A DNA stretch of 64,000 nt, taken from positions 62,001-126,000 of the forward strand of contig DASZRO010000005.1 of assembly GCA_035550055.1 (NCBI GenBank), read 5' to 3'. Source of the DNA: Mycobacteriales bacterium (lineage in GTDB: Bacteria; Actinomycetota; Actinomycetes; JAFAQI01). Shown one piece after another: positions 25,120 to 33,440 of this stretch. The notes beneath the pieces were generated by a model. It was given only the letters and a program-made list of their open reading frames with translations, did not search any database and was not told the origin of the DNA. Position 1 is the stretch's first letter, and each line of letters begins with the position of its first letter. Position numbers and translations under genes: made by a program.

Positions 25120-27207
25120 ATGCATCGCCCCGCGCTTCGGCGTGTGATTGCCGCGCTCGCCGTCCTCGCCGGCGCGCTCGCCACCTCGCTCGCCGTCGTC
25201 CCGGCGTCGGACGCGGCGGCGACCGTCACGACCACCGGCCTGTCACCGGGAGAGATCAAGCACGTCTGGATGATCGTGCTCTCCGACAAGTCCTTCGCTG
25301 CGGCGTTCACCGGACTGAACGACAACACCTACCTGTCCAAGACGCTGCGGGCGCAGGGCGTCCTCGTGAAGGACTACTACGCCACCGGTCACTTCGCGAT
25401 GGATGACTACATCTCGCTGGTGTCCGGCCAGGCACCGCAACCGGACACCCAGAACGACTGTGCCGGCCCGGCGAGCGACATCGGGTCGGACAACGGGATC
25501 GACGACTCGGGGCGCGACGGCATCGTGACCACCCCAGGGGTCAACTACGGCCAAGTGATCTCCAAGCCCGGGCCGAACGCGCCAGAGACGTCCGCGGCCG
25601 CCACCACGAACGGCTGCGTCTATCCCCTCGACGTGCCCACGCTGTTCAACCAGCTGAACGCGGCCGGCGTGACCTGGAAGGGCTACGCGCAGGACCTCGG
25701 CAACGTCGCGGACCGCGAGCAGGTGACCGGGTGCGGCTACCCCGGCGGCGCTTCGAACAACCCCGACACCGATCCGACCGATCTCGCCGCCCCTTCCGGG
25801 GACGTCACGAGCTTCACGGCCGCGCAGCCGAACGACGAGTACGTCGCAAGCCACTTCCCGTTCCCCTGGTTCCACTCGCTGACCGGTGGGACCGCAGGCG
25901 GTACGTCGTACCCACCGCTCAACGAACCGTCCAACGGCGGCACCAACTGCGACGGCAACCACATCGCCAATCTGGACAGTCCCAGCTCCGGCCTCGAACA
26001 CGACCTGCAGCAGGAGTCGACGACCCCGGCGTTCTCGTGGATCAGCCCGGACGCGTGCAGCGACGGCCACGACCAGGTCTGCCAGGGCAACAACCTCTCG
26101 GGCGCCTTCACGATCGACGGGGCGCCGAACTACGCGCCCGCAGGCGCCTCGCAGTACCAACCGGAGACGACCACCCCGGTGAACTACACCGGCGGACTGT
26201 TCGCCACCGACCTGTTCCTCGAGTACTACATCCCGCTCATCGAGGCATCGCCCGCCTTTGCCGACGGCGGGCTGATCGACATCACCTTCGACGAAGCGAC
26301 CCCGCCGTTCACCTACAGCGGGAACAGCTTCAACAACGCGAACGCCTTCAAGCGCACCGCGGGCGACCAGCCCAACTACTCGCAAGGCGAAGCGGCAGAC
26401 CTGGCCGGGGAGAACATCGCCGGGCGCAACCACCGCTACGAACCGACCGGACCGATGACCCCGCTGGCGCGTGACCCGGCCACCGGCTACCAGCTCTACC
26501 CGGGCCCGGGCGACAACGCGTTCATCGACCGCACCACCTCGCCCGGGCCGGCGACGCACTCCGTCGACGGCGAGCCCGGATCGTCGACGATCAGCGACGA
26601 CGCGATCACCGCGAAGGATGTCGGCCGCGTCGTGACCGACACCGTCGACTCGCCCAGCCCGTTGGGCACCACGACTGCCTTCGTCGGTCCGGTCACCGAC
26701 ACCGGGCCGCTGTTTCCCACGTCGCCGGCCGGTCCGGTCGTCCAGGGCTCGTTCCAGCTCGTCGACTCGACCGGTAAGCCGATCGTGCTCACCGGTCGCG
26801 CAACCCAGATCATCCTCTCGGGCGAGCAGGGCGGCCTCGCCCCCGGCGCCGTCGCCGACGGCAGGACCGCCGACCCGCTGTTCGACCCGTTCAACCCGAC
26901 GCCGGGCGGAGGACGCGTCGGCAGCCTGTTGATCGGTCCGGCGGTCAAGGCCAACACGAGCAGCACGGTCCACTACAACCACTACAGCTGGCTGCGCACG
27001 ATGGAGGACATCTTCGACGTTGCCGCCGGCAATGACACGACGCCGCTCACCGCGGGATCGGTGTCGGGCGGTCTCGACGGCAAGGGCCACCTGGGCTTCG
27101 CGGCACAGCCCGGGCTGTGGCCGTTCGGCTCCGACGTGTTCGGCAACGAGCGGCACCCGTCGCCGCCGCCGTCGTTACCTTCGCCAGGAACCACCGGCCT
27201 CGGTTGA
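25120..27207 (+). CDS. Secreted phosphoesterase-family protein
   Basis: 695 residues with a signal peptide (about 1-32, ending SDAAA). The start of the mature part, IKHVWMIVLSDKSFAAAF, and MDDYISLVSGQAP, resemble the bacterial phosphoesterase family that includes phospholipase C and acid phosphatases (alkaline-phosphatase fold). Residues such as DITFDEATPP look like a metal-binding segment. The region from about 440 to 580 is Gly/Pro/Thr-rich. It could release phosphate from lipids or teichoic-type polymers. It follows efeB by 21 bp and may belong to the same transcript, although its role in iron uptake is unclear. Confidence 0.82.
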   Translation: MHRPALRRVIAALAVLAGALATSLAVVPASDAAATVTTTGLSPGEIKHVWMIVLSDKSFAAAFTGLNDNTYLSKTLRAQGVLVKDYYATGHFAMDDYISLVSGQAPQPDTQNDCAGPASDIGSDNGIDDSGRDGIVTTPGVNYGQVISKPGPNAPETSAAATTNGCVYPLDVPTLFNQLNAAGVTWKGYAQDLGNVADREQVTGCGYPGGASNNPDTDPTDLAAPSGDVTSFTAAQPNDEYVASHFPFPWFHSLTGGTAGGTSYPPLNEPSNGGTNCDGNHIANLDSPSSGLEHDLQQESTTPAFSWISPDACSDGHDQVCQGNNLSGAFTIDGAPNYAPAGASQYQPETTTPVNYTGGLFATDLFLEYYIPLIEASPAFADGGLIDITFDEATPPFTYSGNSFNNANAFKRTAGDQPNYSQGEAADLAGENIAGRNHRYEPTGPMTPLARDPATGYQLYPGPGDNAFIDRTTSPGPATHSVDGEPGSSTISDDAITAKDVGRVVTDTVDSPSPLGTTTAFVGPVTDTGPLFPTSPAGPVVQGSFQLVDSTGKPIVLTGRATQIILSGEQGGLAPGAVADGRTADPLFDPFNPTPGGGRVGSLLIGPAVKANTSSTVHYNHYSWLRTMEDIFDVAAGNDTTPLTAGSVSGGLDGKGHLGFAAQPGLWPFGSDVFGNERHPSPPPSLPSPGTTGLG

Positions 27208-27236
27208 CGATGTGACGCCGTTGACGCCAGTGTGAC

Positions 27237-27266
27237 TTGACGATGACATCACTTTGATGTCAAAGT
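27237..27266 (+). promoter_or_regulatory. Nested palindromes at the promoter of the RHH-like gene
   Basis: TGACATCA-CTT-TGATGTCA (27244-27262) has perfect 8-bp arms, and ACTTTGA-TG-TCAAAGT (27251-27266) has perfect 7-bp arms; the two overlap. A possible -35 hexamer TTGACG starts at 27237. The start codon of the next gene is only 7 bp downstream, so a bound protein would block transcription or initiation. The downstream protein has a ribbon-helix-helix-like half and is the likely autoregulator. Confidence 0.65.
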
Positions 27267-27272
27267 GTCGTC

Positions 27273-27725
27273 ATGCAGATCGACGGCTATGTCCAGCTGA
27301 TCCGGGAGGATCTCGACCGCATCGCCGCGGTCGGCGGCGACGAGGCCATGGTGCGAGCCGCTGAGCTTCTCGGGTTCGCCCTCGAGCCCGCGCTGGCTCG
27401 GCGGCTGCAAGAGGCGCTGGGCGAGGCCGCCCTCGAGCTGTCGGGGCAGCTGCCCGACGGTGGGGTGGAAGTCCGCATCGTCGGCAGCGAACCAGAGCTC
27501 GTCTACGTACCGGCGATCACCACCGCGGAGCCGGCGACCGACGAGGCCTTCGACGCCCGCATCACCCTGCGACTGCCGGAGCGGCTGAAAGCGCAGCTCG
27601 ACGAGGCGGCGTCGGGGGCCGGCGTCTCCGTCAACACCTGGCTCGTCCAGACCCTCACGAAGGCCGTGGAACCCAGACCCGCAGCCACCGGCAGCCGGCG
27701 GCTGACCGGCTACGGCCGCGCCTAG
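27273..27725 (+). CDS. HicB-like / ribbon-helix-helix DNA-binding protein
   Basis: 150 residues. The C-terminal part (about 95-135), ARITLRLPERLKAQLDEAASGAGVSVNTWLVQTL, is a ribbon-helix-helix motif of the HicB/Arc kind. The N-terminal part is helical and of unknown family. Such proteins are usually annotated as antitoxin-like, but no HicA toxin gene is adjacent, so a plain transcriptional regulator is more likely. It lies behind two nested palindromes and 17 bp before the DUF4097 gene, its probable operon partner. Confidence 0.8.
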   Translation: MQIDGYVQLIREDLDRIAAVGGDEAMVRAAELLGFALEPALARRLQEALGEAALELSGQLPDGGVEVRIVGSEPELVYVPAITTAEPATDEAFDARITLRLPERLKAQLDEAASGAGVSVNTWLVQTLTKAVEPRPAATGSRRLTGYGRA

Positions 27726-27742
27726 ACCTGAAAGGCGAATCC

Positions 27743-28480
27743 ATGATCGACAAGACGTTTTCCACGACCGGCCCGGTGCGGCTGACGGTGCGACTGCACT
27801 ACGGCGACATCGAGGTCACCAGCGTCGACGCCGCCGAGTCCACGGTCGAGATCGCGGGCCCGCAACGTGTGCTCGACGCGATGAGCATCGAGCAGGACGG
27901 CGACCGGATCGCGGTCCAGATGCAACGCAAGCTGTTCGGCGGCTTCAGCCATCGCCACGGCGAACCGGTGCGGGTGCGAGTGACCGTGCCGCACCGCAGC
28001 CGGCTGGAGCTGGCCAGCGCAGCGGGCGAGACGGTTCTGGACGGAACGTTCGACCGGGTCAGCGCCCAGTCGGCGGCCGGCGAGTTCCGAGCCGGCGGGG
28101 AGATCGTCGGCGACGCCACCGTCAAGACGGTCAGCAGCCACGTGCGGCTGGCGAAGGTCGGTGGCGACCTGACCGCCCACAGCGTGTCGGGCAACGTCAT
28201 CGCAGAGGCCGTCGGCGGATCCGTGTCCGCCAAGTCGGTCTCCGGCCACGTCAGCATCGGGTCGGTGCGCGACGGCCGCGTGGACGTGCAGAGCGTCTCC
28301 GGCGACGTGGAGGTCGGCATCGCTCACGGGACGAACGTGGACGTCGACGCGGTCACCGCGTCCGGGACCCTCAGCTCCGAGGTGCCGCTGTCCGGATCCC
28401 GTGGCGCGGCGACCGGCCCGACCGTCGTCGTACGCGGCAAGACGGTCAGCGGAGACGTGCGGCTGTTCCGCGCCGCCTGA
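27743..28480 (+). CDS. DUF4097-family beta-helix protein
   Basis: 245 residues without a signal peptide or membrane segment. Repeating beta-strand units (VKTVSSHVRLAKVGG, AHSVSGNVIAEAVGG, AKSVSGHVSIGSV, VQSVSGDVEVGI) give the adhesin-like beta-solenoid typical of DUF4097. The function of the family is not established; related genes often follow small regulators, as here. An AAAGGCG ribosome site precedes ATG 27743. Confidence 0.85.
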   Translation: MIDKTFSTTGPVRLTVRLHYGDIEVTSVDAAESTVEIAGPQRVLDAMSIEQDGDRIAVQMQRKLFGGFSHRHGEPVRVRVTVPHRSRLELASAAGETVLDGTFDRVSAQSAAGEFRAGGEIVGDATVKTVSSHVRLAKVGGDLTAHSVSGNVIAEAVGGSVSAKSVSGHVSIGSVRDGRVDVQSVSGDVEVGIAHGTNVDVDAVTASGTLSSEVPLSGSRGAATGPTVVVRGKTVSGDVRLFRAA

Positions 28481-28556
28481 CGGGCGTCCCGCTTCGCGAC
28501 GCAGCCGCGTCGCGGTTCAGGTGAACCGGCAGGCCGTCGTCGACGTGAGGTCGGGT

Positions 28557-29531
28557 ATGGCAACGGAGCAGCTGGTCGCGCCCCGCGCGCTCGGCTTGCC
28601 CCGGGCGACCTGGCTGCGCGGCATCTACCTGCCGACCGTCGTCGTGGCCGCCCTCACCGCCTGGCTGTGCCACGAAGGCTGGCGGGCCCTCGCCCCCTGG
28701 GGCCCGCTGCGCCAGGTGCGTACGGCGGAGTTCCAGCTCGCCGGTCCGGTGGTCCTCGGCTTCGTGCTCGTCGTCTTCGCCATCGAACGGCGCTGGCCCG
28801 CCCAGCCGCGGGCTGCACTGGCCCGCGGCCACGTCGTCGACGCGATGTATTTCGGCGTACACGCTCTGATCGGCGTGCCGATCATGGTCCTGGCGGGTAC
28901 CGGCTTCTCCTCGTTGCTGGCGCGGCACGCACCGTGGCTGGTCATCCCGCGGGTGCCCGCGGTGCCGCGGGCGCTGTTCGTGGTTCTCGCCATCATCGGC
29001 ATCGACGCCTTCGACTGGCTCGCCCACTACGGAAGCCATCGCCTCAACGCGCTGTGGCGGCTGCACGAGGTGCACCACTCGCAGGAGGAGCTGTCGATCC
29101 TGACGACGTTCCGGACGAGTCCGCTGGTCCACTTCGGCTTCATCATCACCGCTGTCCCCGTCCTCGTCCTCGCCGGCAACGCCGCCACCCCGGCGGAGCT
29201 GCTCACCGCGTTCGCCTGCTTCGGGGCGCTCCCCCACGCCAACGTGCGCTGGAGCTACGGACGGCTGGGAAGCGCGATCATCAGCCCGACCTACCACCGC
29301 GTGCACCACCGCACGTCGGGCCGGCTCGACGTCAACCTCGGCACCATCTTCACCTGGTGGGATCGGATGTCCGGACGCGCGATCTTCCCTGACCTGGACG
29401 CGCCGGTCCCCCCGACGGGGCTGGCCGGGCGCCCGGTCGCGGTCGAACAAGCAACCGACCACCCCCGCTACTTCCGGCTGGTCGGCAACCAGCTCATCCA
29501 GCCGTTCCTTCGAATCCCATCAGGGAGCTGA
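28557..29531 (+). CDS. Sterol desaturase / fatty acid hydroxylase family membrane protein
   Basis: 324 residues from ATG 28557, preceded by GAGG at a good distance; a longer frame upstream lacks similarity. About four to five membrane helices surround the histidine clusters of the di-iron hydroxylase family: HYGSH, HEVHHS and HRVHHR. It probably hydroxylates or desaturates a lipid or sterol using O2. The next gene starts 1 bp after its stop and encodes a small membrane protein, a possible partner. Confidence 0.9.
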   Translation: MATEQLVAPRALGLPRATWLRGIYLPTVVVAALTAWLCHEGWRALAPWGPLRQVRTAEFQLAGPVVLGFVLVVFAIERRWPAQPRAALARGHVVDAMYFGVHALIGVPIMVLAGTGFSSLLARHAPWLVIPRVPAVPRALFVVLAIIGIDAFDWLAHYGSHRLNALWRLHEVHHSQEELSILTTFRTSPLVHFGFIITAVPVLVLAGNAATPAELLTAFACFGALPHANVRWSYGRLGSAIISPTYHRVHHRTSGRLDVNLGTIFTWWDRMSGRAIFPDLDAPVPPTGLAGRPVAVEQATDHPRYFRLVGNQLIQPFLRIPSGS

Positions 29532-29532
29532 C

Positions 29533-29940
29533 GTGTTCGCTGCCCACCGCTCGACGCCGGTCCTCGCGCTCTGCGCACTCGCCGCCGGGTTGACCGTCGC
29601 CTCAGGAGCGATCCACCTCTACCTCTGGGACCACTTCTACCGGCACATCACGACCGGCCACATGAACGCCTTGTTCCTCGTCCAGTGGATCCTGTGCTTC
29701 GTCGGCGCCGTGGCGCTGCTGGTGATGCGCAACCTCCTTGCCGTCCTCGCGAACGCCGCCCTGCTGGCCGGCACGTTCATCGGCTTCCTCATCGCGAAGT
29801 ACCACCACGGCGGGTTGTTCGGCTTCGCCATCCCCGGCTTCAGCTCGTGGGAGACGCAGTGGACCACGGTCGTGGAGATCGCGGGGACGGTCGTCCTTGT
29901 CGGCGCGGCGGCGGCGATGGCACGCCGATCCGAGGCCTGA
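29533..29940 (+). CDS. Small integral membrane protein of unknown function
   Basis: 135 residues with four hydrophobic helices (about 10-30, 45-65, 68-88, 112-130). Histidines flank the first loop (GAIHLYLWDHFYRHITTGH), and AKYHHGGLFGF lies in the middle; these could bind heme or metal, but no known motif is present. It begins with GTG directly after the hydroxylase stop, so the two are translationally coupled, and it is a candidate electron-transfer or stability partner of that enzyme. Confidence 0.75.
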   Translation: MFAAHRSTPVLALCALAAGLTVASGAIHLYLWDHFYRHITTGHMNALFLVQWILCFVGAVALLVMRNLLAVLANAALLAGTFIGFLIAKYHHGGLFGFAIPGFSSWETQWTTVVEIAGTVVLVGAAAAMARRSEA

Positions 29941-29956
29941 CCACGGCCGGTTCGCC

Positions 29957-30547
29957 CTAGAGCCAACGGCGGTCCTGAGCCACCCGGCACAGCTCCCGGC
30001 GTTTGGTGTGTGTCGGCACGTCGGCCAGCCCGGTCTTGACGTACGCGCGGCGAAGCGCCGCCTTGATGGCGTCGACCGCGAGCGGCGTTCCCAACGCCGC
30101 CGCGATCTCGGCATTCGTCGCCGGCTCACTGCCGCGCACCCACGGCTCGGCAAGGCAGCGGACCACCTGGAGCTGGTAGGGCGAGAGGCTGTCCGCGGCG
30201 GCGACCGCATCGCGGACACTGCTCAGCGACATCGCCTTCGTCTCGTCGACGACCTCGTCAGCCGTCAGCACGACGGTGGCCGCCACAGCCCCGAACTCCA
30301 GCCGGTCGCCGTCGCGCAACGGGCAGTCGACGAACATCGGGATCCGAGTCCCGTTGAGCATCGTCCCGTTGCGGCTGCCGCAGTCGCTGATCGTCCACGA
30401 CGTCTGGGCGCGGCGGACGACGGCGTGCTCGCGGCTGACCGAGTCGTCCTCGATGCGCAGCGCCGCGTCAGCGGCGCGCCCCACCGTGAGACCGTCGCGC
30501 AGCTCCGCCTCGGCGCCCGACTGCGTTCTGAGAGTCCCCGCCGTCAC
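29957..30547 (-). CDS. FHA-domain protein with C-terminal helix-turn-helix
   Basis: 196 residues from GTG 30547. The N-terminal FHA domain has the phosphothreonine-binding residues GR (23-24), SREH (38-41) and SRNG (58-61). The C-terminal half, with SPYQLQVVRCLAEPW and NAEIAAALG...VDAIKAALRRAYVKTGL, looks like a winged or LuxR-like helix-turn-helix. It probably reads Thr phosphorylation and alters transcription. It is divergent from a PASTA-type Ser/Thr kinase, which is the likely phosphate donor. The longer frame upstream runs into the kinase gene and was not used. Confidence 0.85.
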   Translation of the reverse strand: MTAGTLRTQSGAEAELRDGLTVGRAADAALRIEDDSVSREHAVVRRAQTSWTISDCGSRNGTMLNGTRIPMFVDCPLRDGDRLEFGAVAATVVLTADEVVDETKAMSLSSVRDAVAAADSLSPYQLQVVRCLAEPWVRGSEPATNAEIAAALGTPLAVDAIKAALRRAYVKTGLADVPTHTKRRELCRVAQDRRWL

Positions 30548-30637
30548 GTCAGGGGATTTGCCCGACTTCACCGACACCGAATCGTTAGCCAGCCAGTCAG
30601 CCGGGTAGGCATTGCGCCAGCCAGCAGAAGGAGTTTC

Positions 30638-32071
30638 GTGACTTCGGCAACGCGGGATCGGCTCGCGGATCGCTACCAGCTCACCGAGCGCATCGCGACC
30701 GGTGGCATGGGCGTGGTCTGGCGTGCCCGTGACGAGCGGCTCGGGCGAGACGTCGCCATCAAGCTCATTCGCCCTGAGTACGCCGACGACCCGACGTTTC
30801 GCCAGCGGCTGCGCCTGGAAGCGCGCGCCACCGCCGCGATCCGCAGTCCGCACGTCGTCCGGCTGCACGACGTCTGCGAGTCACCGGCGCCGGACGGCGG
30901 GTGTGACGCGTTCATCGTGATGGAGCTCGTCGAGGGTCGGCCGCTGTCCAGCGTGCTGAACGATGGCCCGCTGTCAGTGGCGCTGACGACCTCGATCATC
31001 CAGCAGACCGCGTCAGCCCTAGCCGCCGCGCACGAGCAGGGCATCATTCACCGCGACATCAAGCCGGCGAACCTGATGGTCGACGGGGCCGGGGCGGTCA
31101 CCGTGCTCGACTTCGGGATCGCGCGCGCCGCTGACGCCGTCGCGTTGACCGCGACCGACCTCATCCTCGGTACGGCGCGCTACATCTCCCCGGAACAGGC
31201 CGACGGCCGGGGTGCAACAGCCGCGAGCGACGTGTACTCCCTCGGCGTCGTCGCCTTCCAGTGCCTGTCCGGCGCCGTGCCGTTCGACGCCGCGTCCGAT
31301 GTCGCCGTGGCGCTCGCCCACCTGCGCGAACCCGTGCCGCCGCTGCCGCCGACGGTCCCTTCGGCGCTGGCAAGCCTGGTCACGCGCATGCTCGCCAAGG
31401 CGCCTGCGGACCGGCCGCGCGCTGCGGAGGTCGTCGCGGCACTGTCCGACAACGGTCCCCTGCCGGAGACGGCGCCGATGCCCGTCGTGGCCGCCGCCGC
31501 GGCGGACCCCGGCATCACCAGGCCGATCAGGACCCGGGTGCTCACCCGCCACGACTGGGTGCGCGGCCACGACTTCCGGGACAGCCGGTCCGCGGCCATC
31601 CGGCCCGGCGTGCTGCTGCCCGCCGGCGGCCTGGCGGCCCTGCTCCTCATCGTGGCGGCGATCGTAGGCGGTCCGAACGGCGCGCCGCCCACCGCCGCGT
31701 CGGTCACGGGCGCTCCCGCCGCGACCGACACCGCCCACCACATCGCAGCGAGCGGACCCGACGTCCGACCGTTCCGGTACCTCGGCCACGACTGGGCCAA
31801 GGTGCGCCGCGAACTCCACCGGCTCGGGCTGGTACCAGTCCCGCACTTCGCCGGCCACGGCGCCCGGCAGACCGTCGTCGGGCTCGCCCCCACCGGTCAC
31901 GTACCGCGCGGCACAAAGGTGACGGTCGAGGTCTCCCGCACGCCGGCGCCGGCCAGGCACGTCGCGGCCAAGCCGCAGGCGCCGGCCGGCCATCCCCAGC
32001 CCGCACCGCCCCCGCCGGCTCACGTGCCGCCCGGACAAGCCAAGAAGCACGGCGGTCCCGGGCCGGGTTGA
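30638..32071 (+). CDS. Membrane Ser/Thr protein kinase with PASTA domain
   Basis: 477 residues from GTG 30638, preceded by AGAAGGAG. The kinase domain is complete: GGMGVVW glycine loop, K42 in VAIKLI, HRDIKPAN (139-144), DFG (159-161) and the activation loop ending GTARYISPEQ. A single membrane helix lies at about 325-345, and one PASTA-like unit (about 370-435, GHDWAKVRRELHRLGLVPVP) outside the membrane is followed by a Pro/Ala-rich tail. It resembles PknB-type kinases but has fewer PASTA units. It immediately precedes the polysaccharide operon, whose proteins may be substrates. Confidence 0.93.
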   Translation: MTSATRDRLADRYQLTERIATGGMGVVWRARDERLGRDVAIKLIRPEYADDPTFRQRLRLEARATAAIRSPHVVRLHDVCESPAPDGGCDAFIVMELVEGRPLSSVLNDGPLSVALTTSIIQQTASALAAAHEQGIIHRDIKPANLMVDGAGAVTVLDFGIARAADAVALTATDLILGTARYISPEQADGRGATAASDVYSLGVVAFQCLSGAVPFDAASDVAVALAHLREPVPPLPPTVPSALASLVTRMLAKAPADRPRAAEVVAALSDNGPLPETAPMPVVAAAAADPGITRPIRTRVLTRHDWVRGHDFRDSRSAAIRPGVLLPAGGLAALLLIVAAIVGGPNGAPPTAASVTGAPAATDTAHHIAASGPDVRPFRYLGHDWAKVRRELHRLGLVPVPHFAGHGARQTVVGLAPTGHVPRGTKVTVEVSRTPAPARHVAAKPQAPAGHPQPAPPPPAHVPPGQAKKHGGPGPG

Positions 32072-32088
32072 CCCATCCGAGGGTGAGC

Positions 32089-32124
32089 GGTGACCCGGTG
32101 ACTTGGTTCGTCACTCGGGTTACC
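32089..32124 (+). terminator. Imperfect hairpin after the kinase gene
   Basis: GGTGACCCGGTGAC (32089-32102) pairs with GTCACTCGGGTTACC (32110-32124) around a 7-nt loop, with one bulge and one G-T-type mismatch. It begins 18 bp after the kinase stop. There is no T-run, as is common for actinomycete terminators. It also argues against the TTG start at 32103 of the next gene, which would lie inside the stem. Confidence 0.5.
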
Positions 32125-32174
32125 GCCGCCGACGGCGCGCGTTTCGGCTGGCGCCTCGGGGCGACCTAGGAATC

Positions 32175-33440
32175 GTGCCCCTTCTGCTCTCGGCGCTGCT
32201 CCTTGTCATCTCCGCCACCCTCACCAGCGTCGCGGCGGCGACGGTCTGGTGGATGCTGCACGCCTGGCGTACGCCGCTGGCCATGAGCGACACCGAGTTC
32301 GAAAGACGCCCGGACCCGCCGCGGCTGTCGTTCTCGTTGCTCGTGCCGGCTCGCCACGAGGAAGCCGTGCTCGCGAACACGCTGAACCGGCTGACCCAGC
32401 TCGCTCATCCGGACTTCGAGGTGATCGCCATCGTCGGCCACGACGACCCGGCGACGGAGCAGGTCGCGCGAGCGGCGGCGGCGCGCTCCGGCGGTCTGAT
32501 CAGCGTCGTCGTCGACCACAACGAGCCGAAGAACAAGCCGAAGGCGCTCAACACGGCGCTGCCCCACTGCCGGGGCAGCGTGATCGGCGTGTTCGACGCA
32601 GAGGACGACGTCGACCCGCGGCTGCTGCGCGTGGTGGACACGGCCTTCCGCCGGGAGGACGCCCACGTCGTACAGGGCGGCGTCCAGCTGCTCGACTTCC
32701 GCTCGTCGTGGTTCTCGCTGCGCAACTGCCTCGAGTACTTCTTCTGGTTCCGCTCTCGTCTGCACCTGCACGCCCGTCATGGGTTCATCCCGCTGGGCGG
32801 CAACACGGTGTTCGTCCGCGCGGACCTGCTGAAGGCGGTGGGCGGCTGGGACGAGGACTGCCTCGCCGAGGACTGTGAGCTCGGCGTGCGGCTGTCGGCG
32901 CTCGGCGCCCGGATCGCGGTTGCGTACGACCCGCACCTGGTGACCCGGGAAGAGACGCCGCACTCGATGACCGCCCTCGTGAAGCAGCGCACCCGCTGGA
33001 ACCAGGGTTTCCTTCAGGTGCTGCGCAAGGGCATCTGGCGCGAGCTGCCAACCGGCCGGCAGCGCCTGCTCGCGCGCTTCACGCTGGCCCAGCCGTTCTT
33101 GCAGGCGTTCGCGGGGATCTGCGTGCCGGCGTCCATCGCCTTCGCGCTGTTCGCCCGGGTGCCGTTGGTCGTGGCGCTCACGACCTTCGTCCCCGCGATC
33201 CCGACCGTCGCCATGATCTGCTTCGAGATCGCCGGGCTCCGCGAGTTCTGCCGCGCGTACTACGTGCGCGCCCGGATCCGTGACTATCTGACGCTCGTCG
33301 TCGGGACGCCGGTCTACCAACTGCTGCTCGGCTACGCCGCGTTGCGTGCGGTCGTCCGCGAGTCGACCGGCGACCGTGGCTGGGAGAAAACCGCCCACAG
33401 CGGCGCCCACCTGGCCAGCTCGGCCGCAGCCGCGTCATGA
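32175..33440 (+). CDS. Processive family 2 glycosyltransferase (cellulose/hyaluronan-synthase-like)
   Basis: 421 residues from GTG 32175. One N-terminal helix (about 3-28), a cytosolic GT2 domain, and three C-terminal helices (about 290-405). The processive-synthase signature is complete: FDAEDD (DxD, 141-145), the catalytic AEDCE (231-235) and QRTRW (271-275, the QxxRW motif). It should polymerise a sugar nucleotide at the membrane and export the chain. No PilZ domain is fused, so c-di-GMP control by that route is not indicated. Its stop overlaps the next start (ATGA). Confidence 0.9.
   Translation: MPLLLSALLLVISATLTSVAAATVWWMLHAWRTPLAMSDTEFERRPDPPRLSFSLLVPARHEEAVLANTLNRLTQLAHPDFEVIAIVGHDDPATEQVARAAAARSGGLISVVVDHNEPKNKPKALNTALPHCRGSVIGVFDAEDDVDPRLLRVVDTAFRREDAHVVQGGVQLLDFRSSWFSLRNCLEYFFWFRSRLHLHARHGFIPLGGNTVFVRADLLKAVGGWDEDCLAEDCELGVRLSALGARIAVAYDPHLVTREETPHSMTALVKQRTRWNQGFLQVLRKGIWRELPTGRQRLLARFTLAQPFLQAFAGICVPASIAFALFARVPLVVALTTFVPAIPTVAMICFEIAGLREFCRAYYVRARIRDYLTLVVGTPVYQLLLGYAALRAVVRESTGDRGWEKTAHSGAHLASSAAAAS

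Noticed and set aside
25243-27156. Long minus-strand frame opposite the phosphoesterase
   Set aside because: Composition (Val-Arg-Gly rich) is that of an antisense shadow; the plus strand has a signal peptide and motifs.
30604-30616. GGTAGGCATTGCG shared with 39884-39896
   Set aside because: A 13-mer repeat is expected by chance in 64 kb of biased sequence, and distance to the starts differs (22 and 97 bp).
32103-33440. Earlier TTG start for the GT2 synthase
   Set aside because: It lies inside the hairpin after the kinase gene and adds only a basic stretch without similarity; GTG 32175 starts at the membrane helix.
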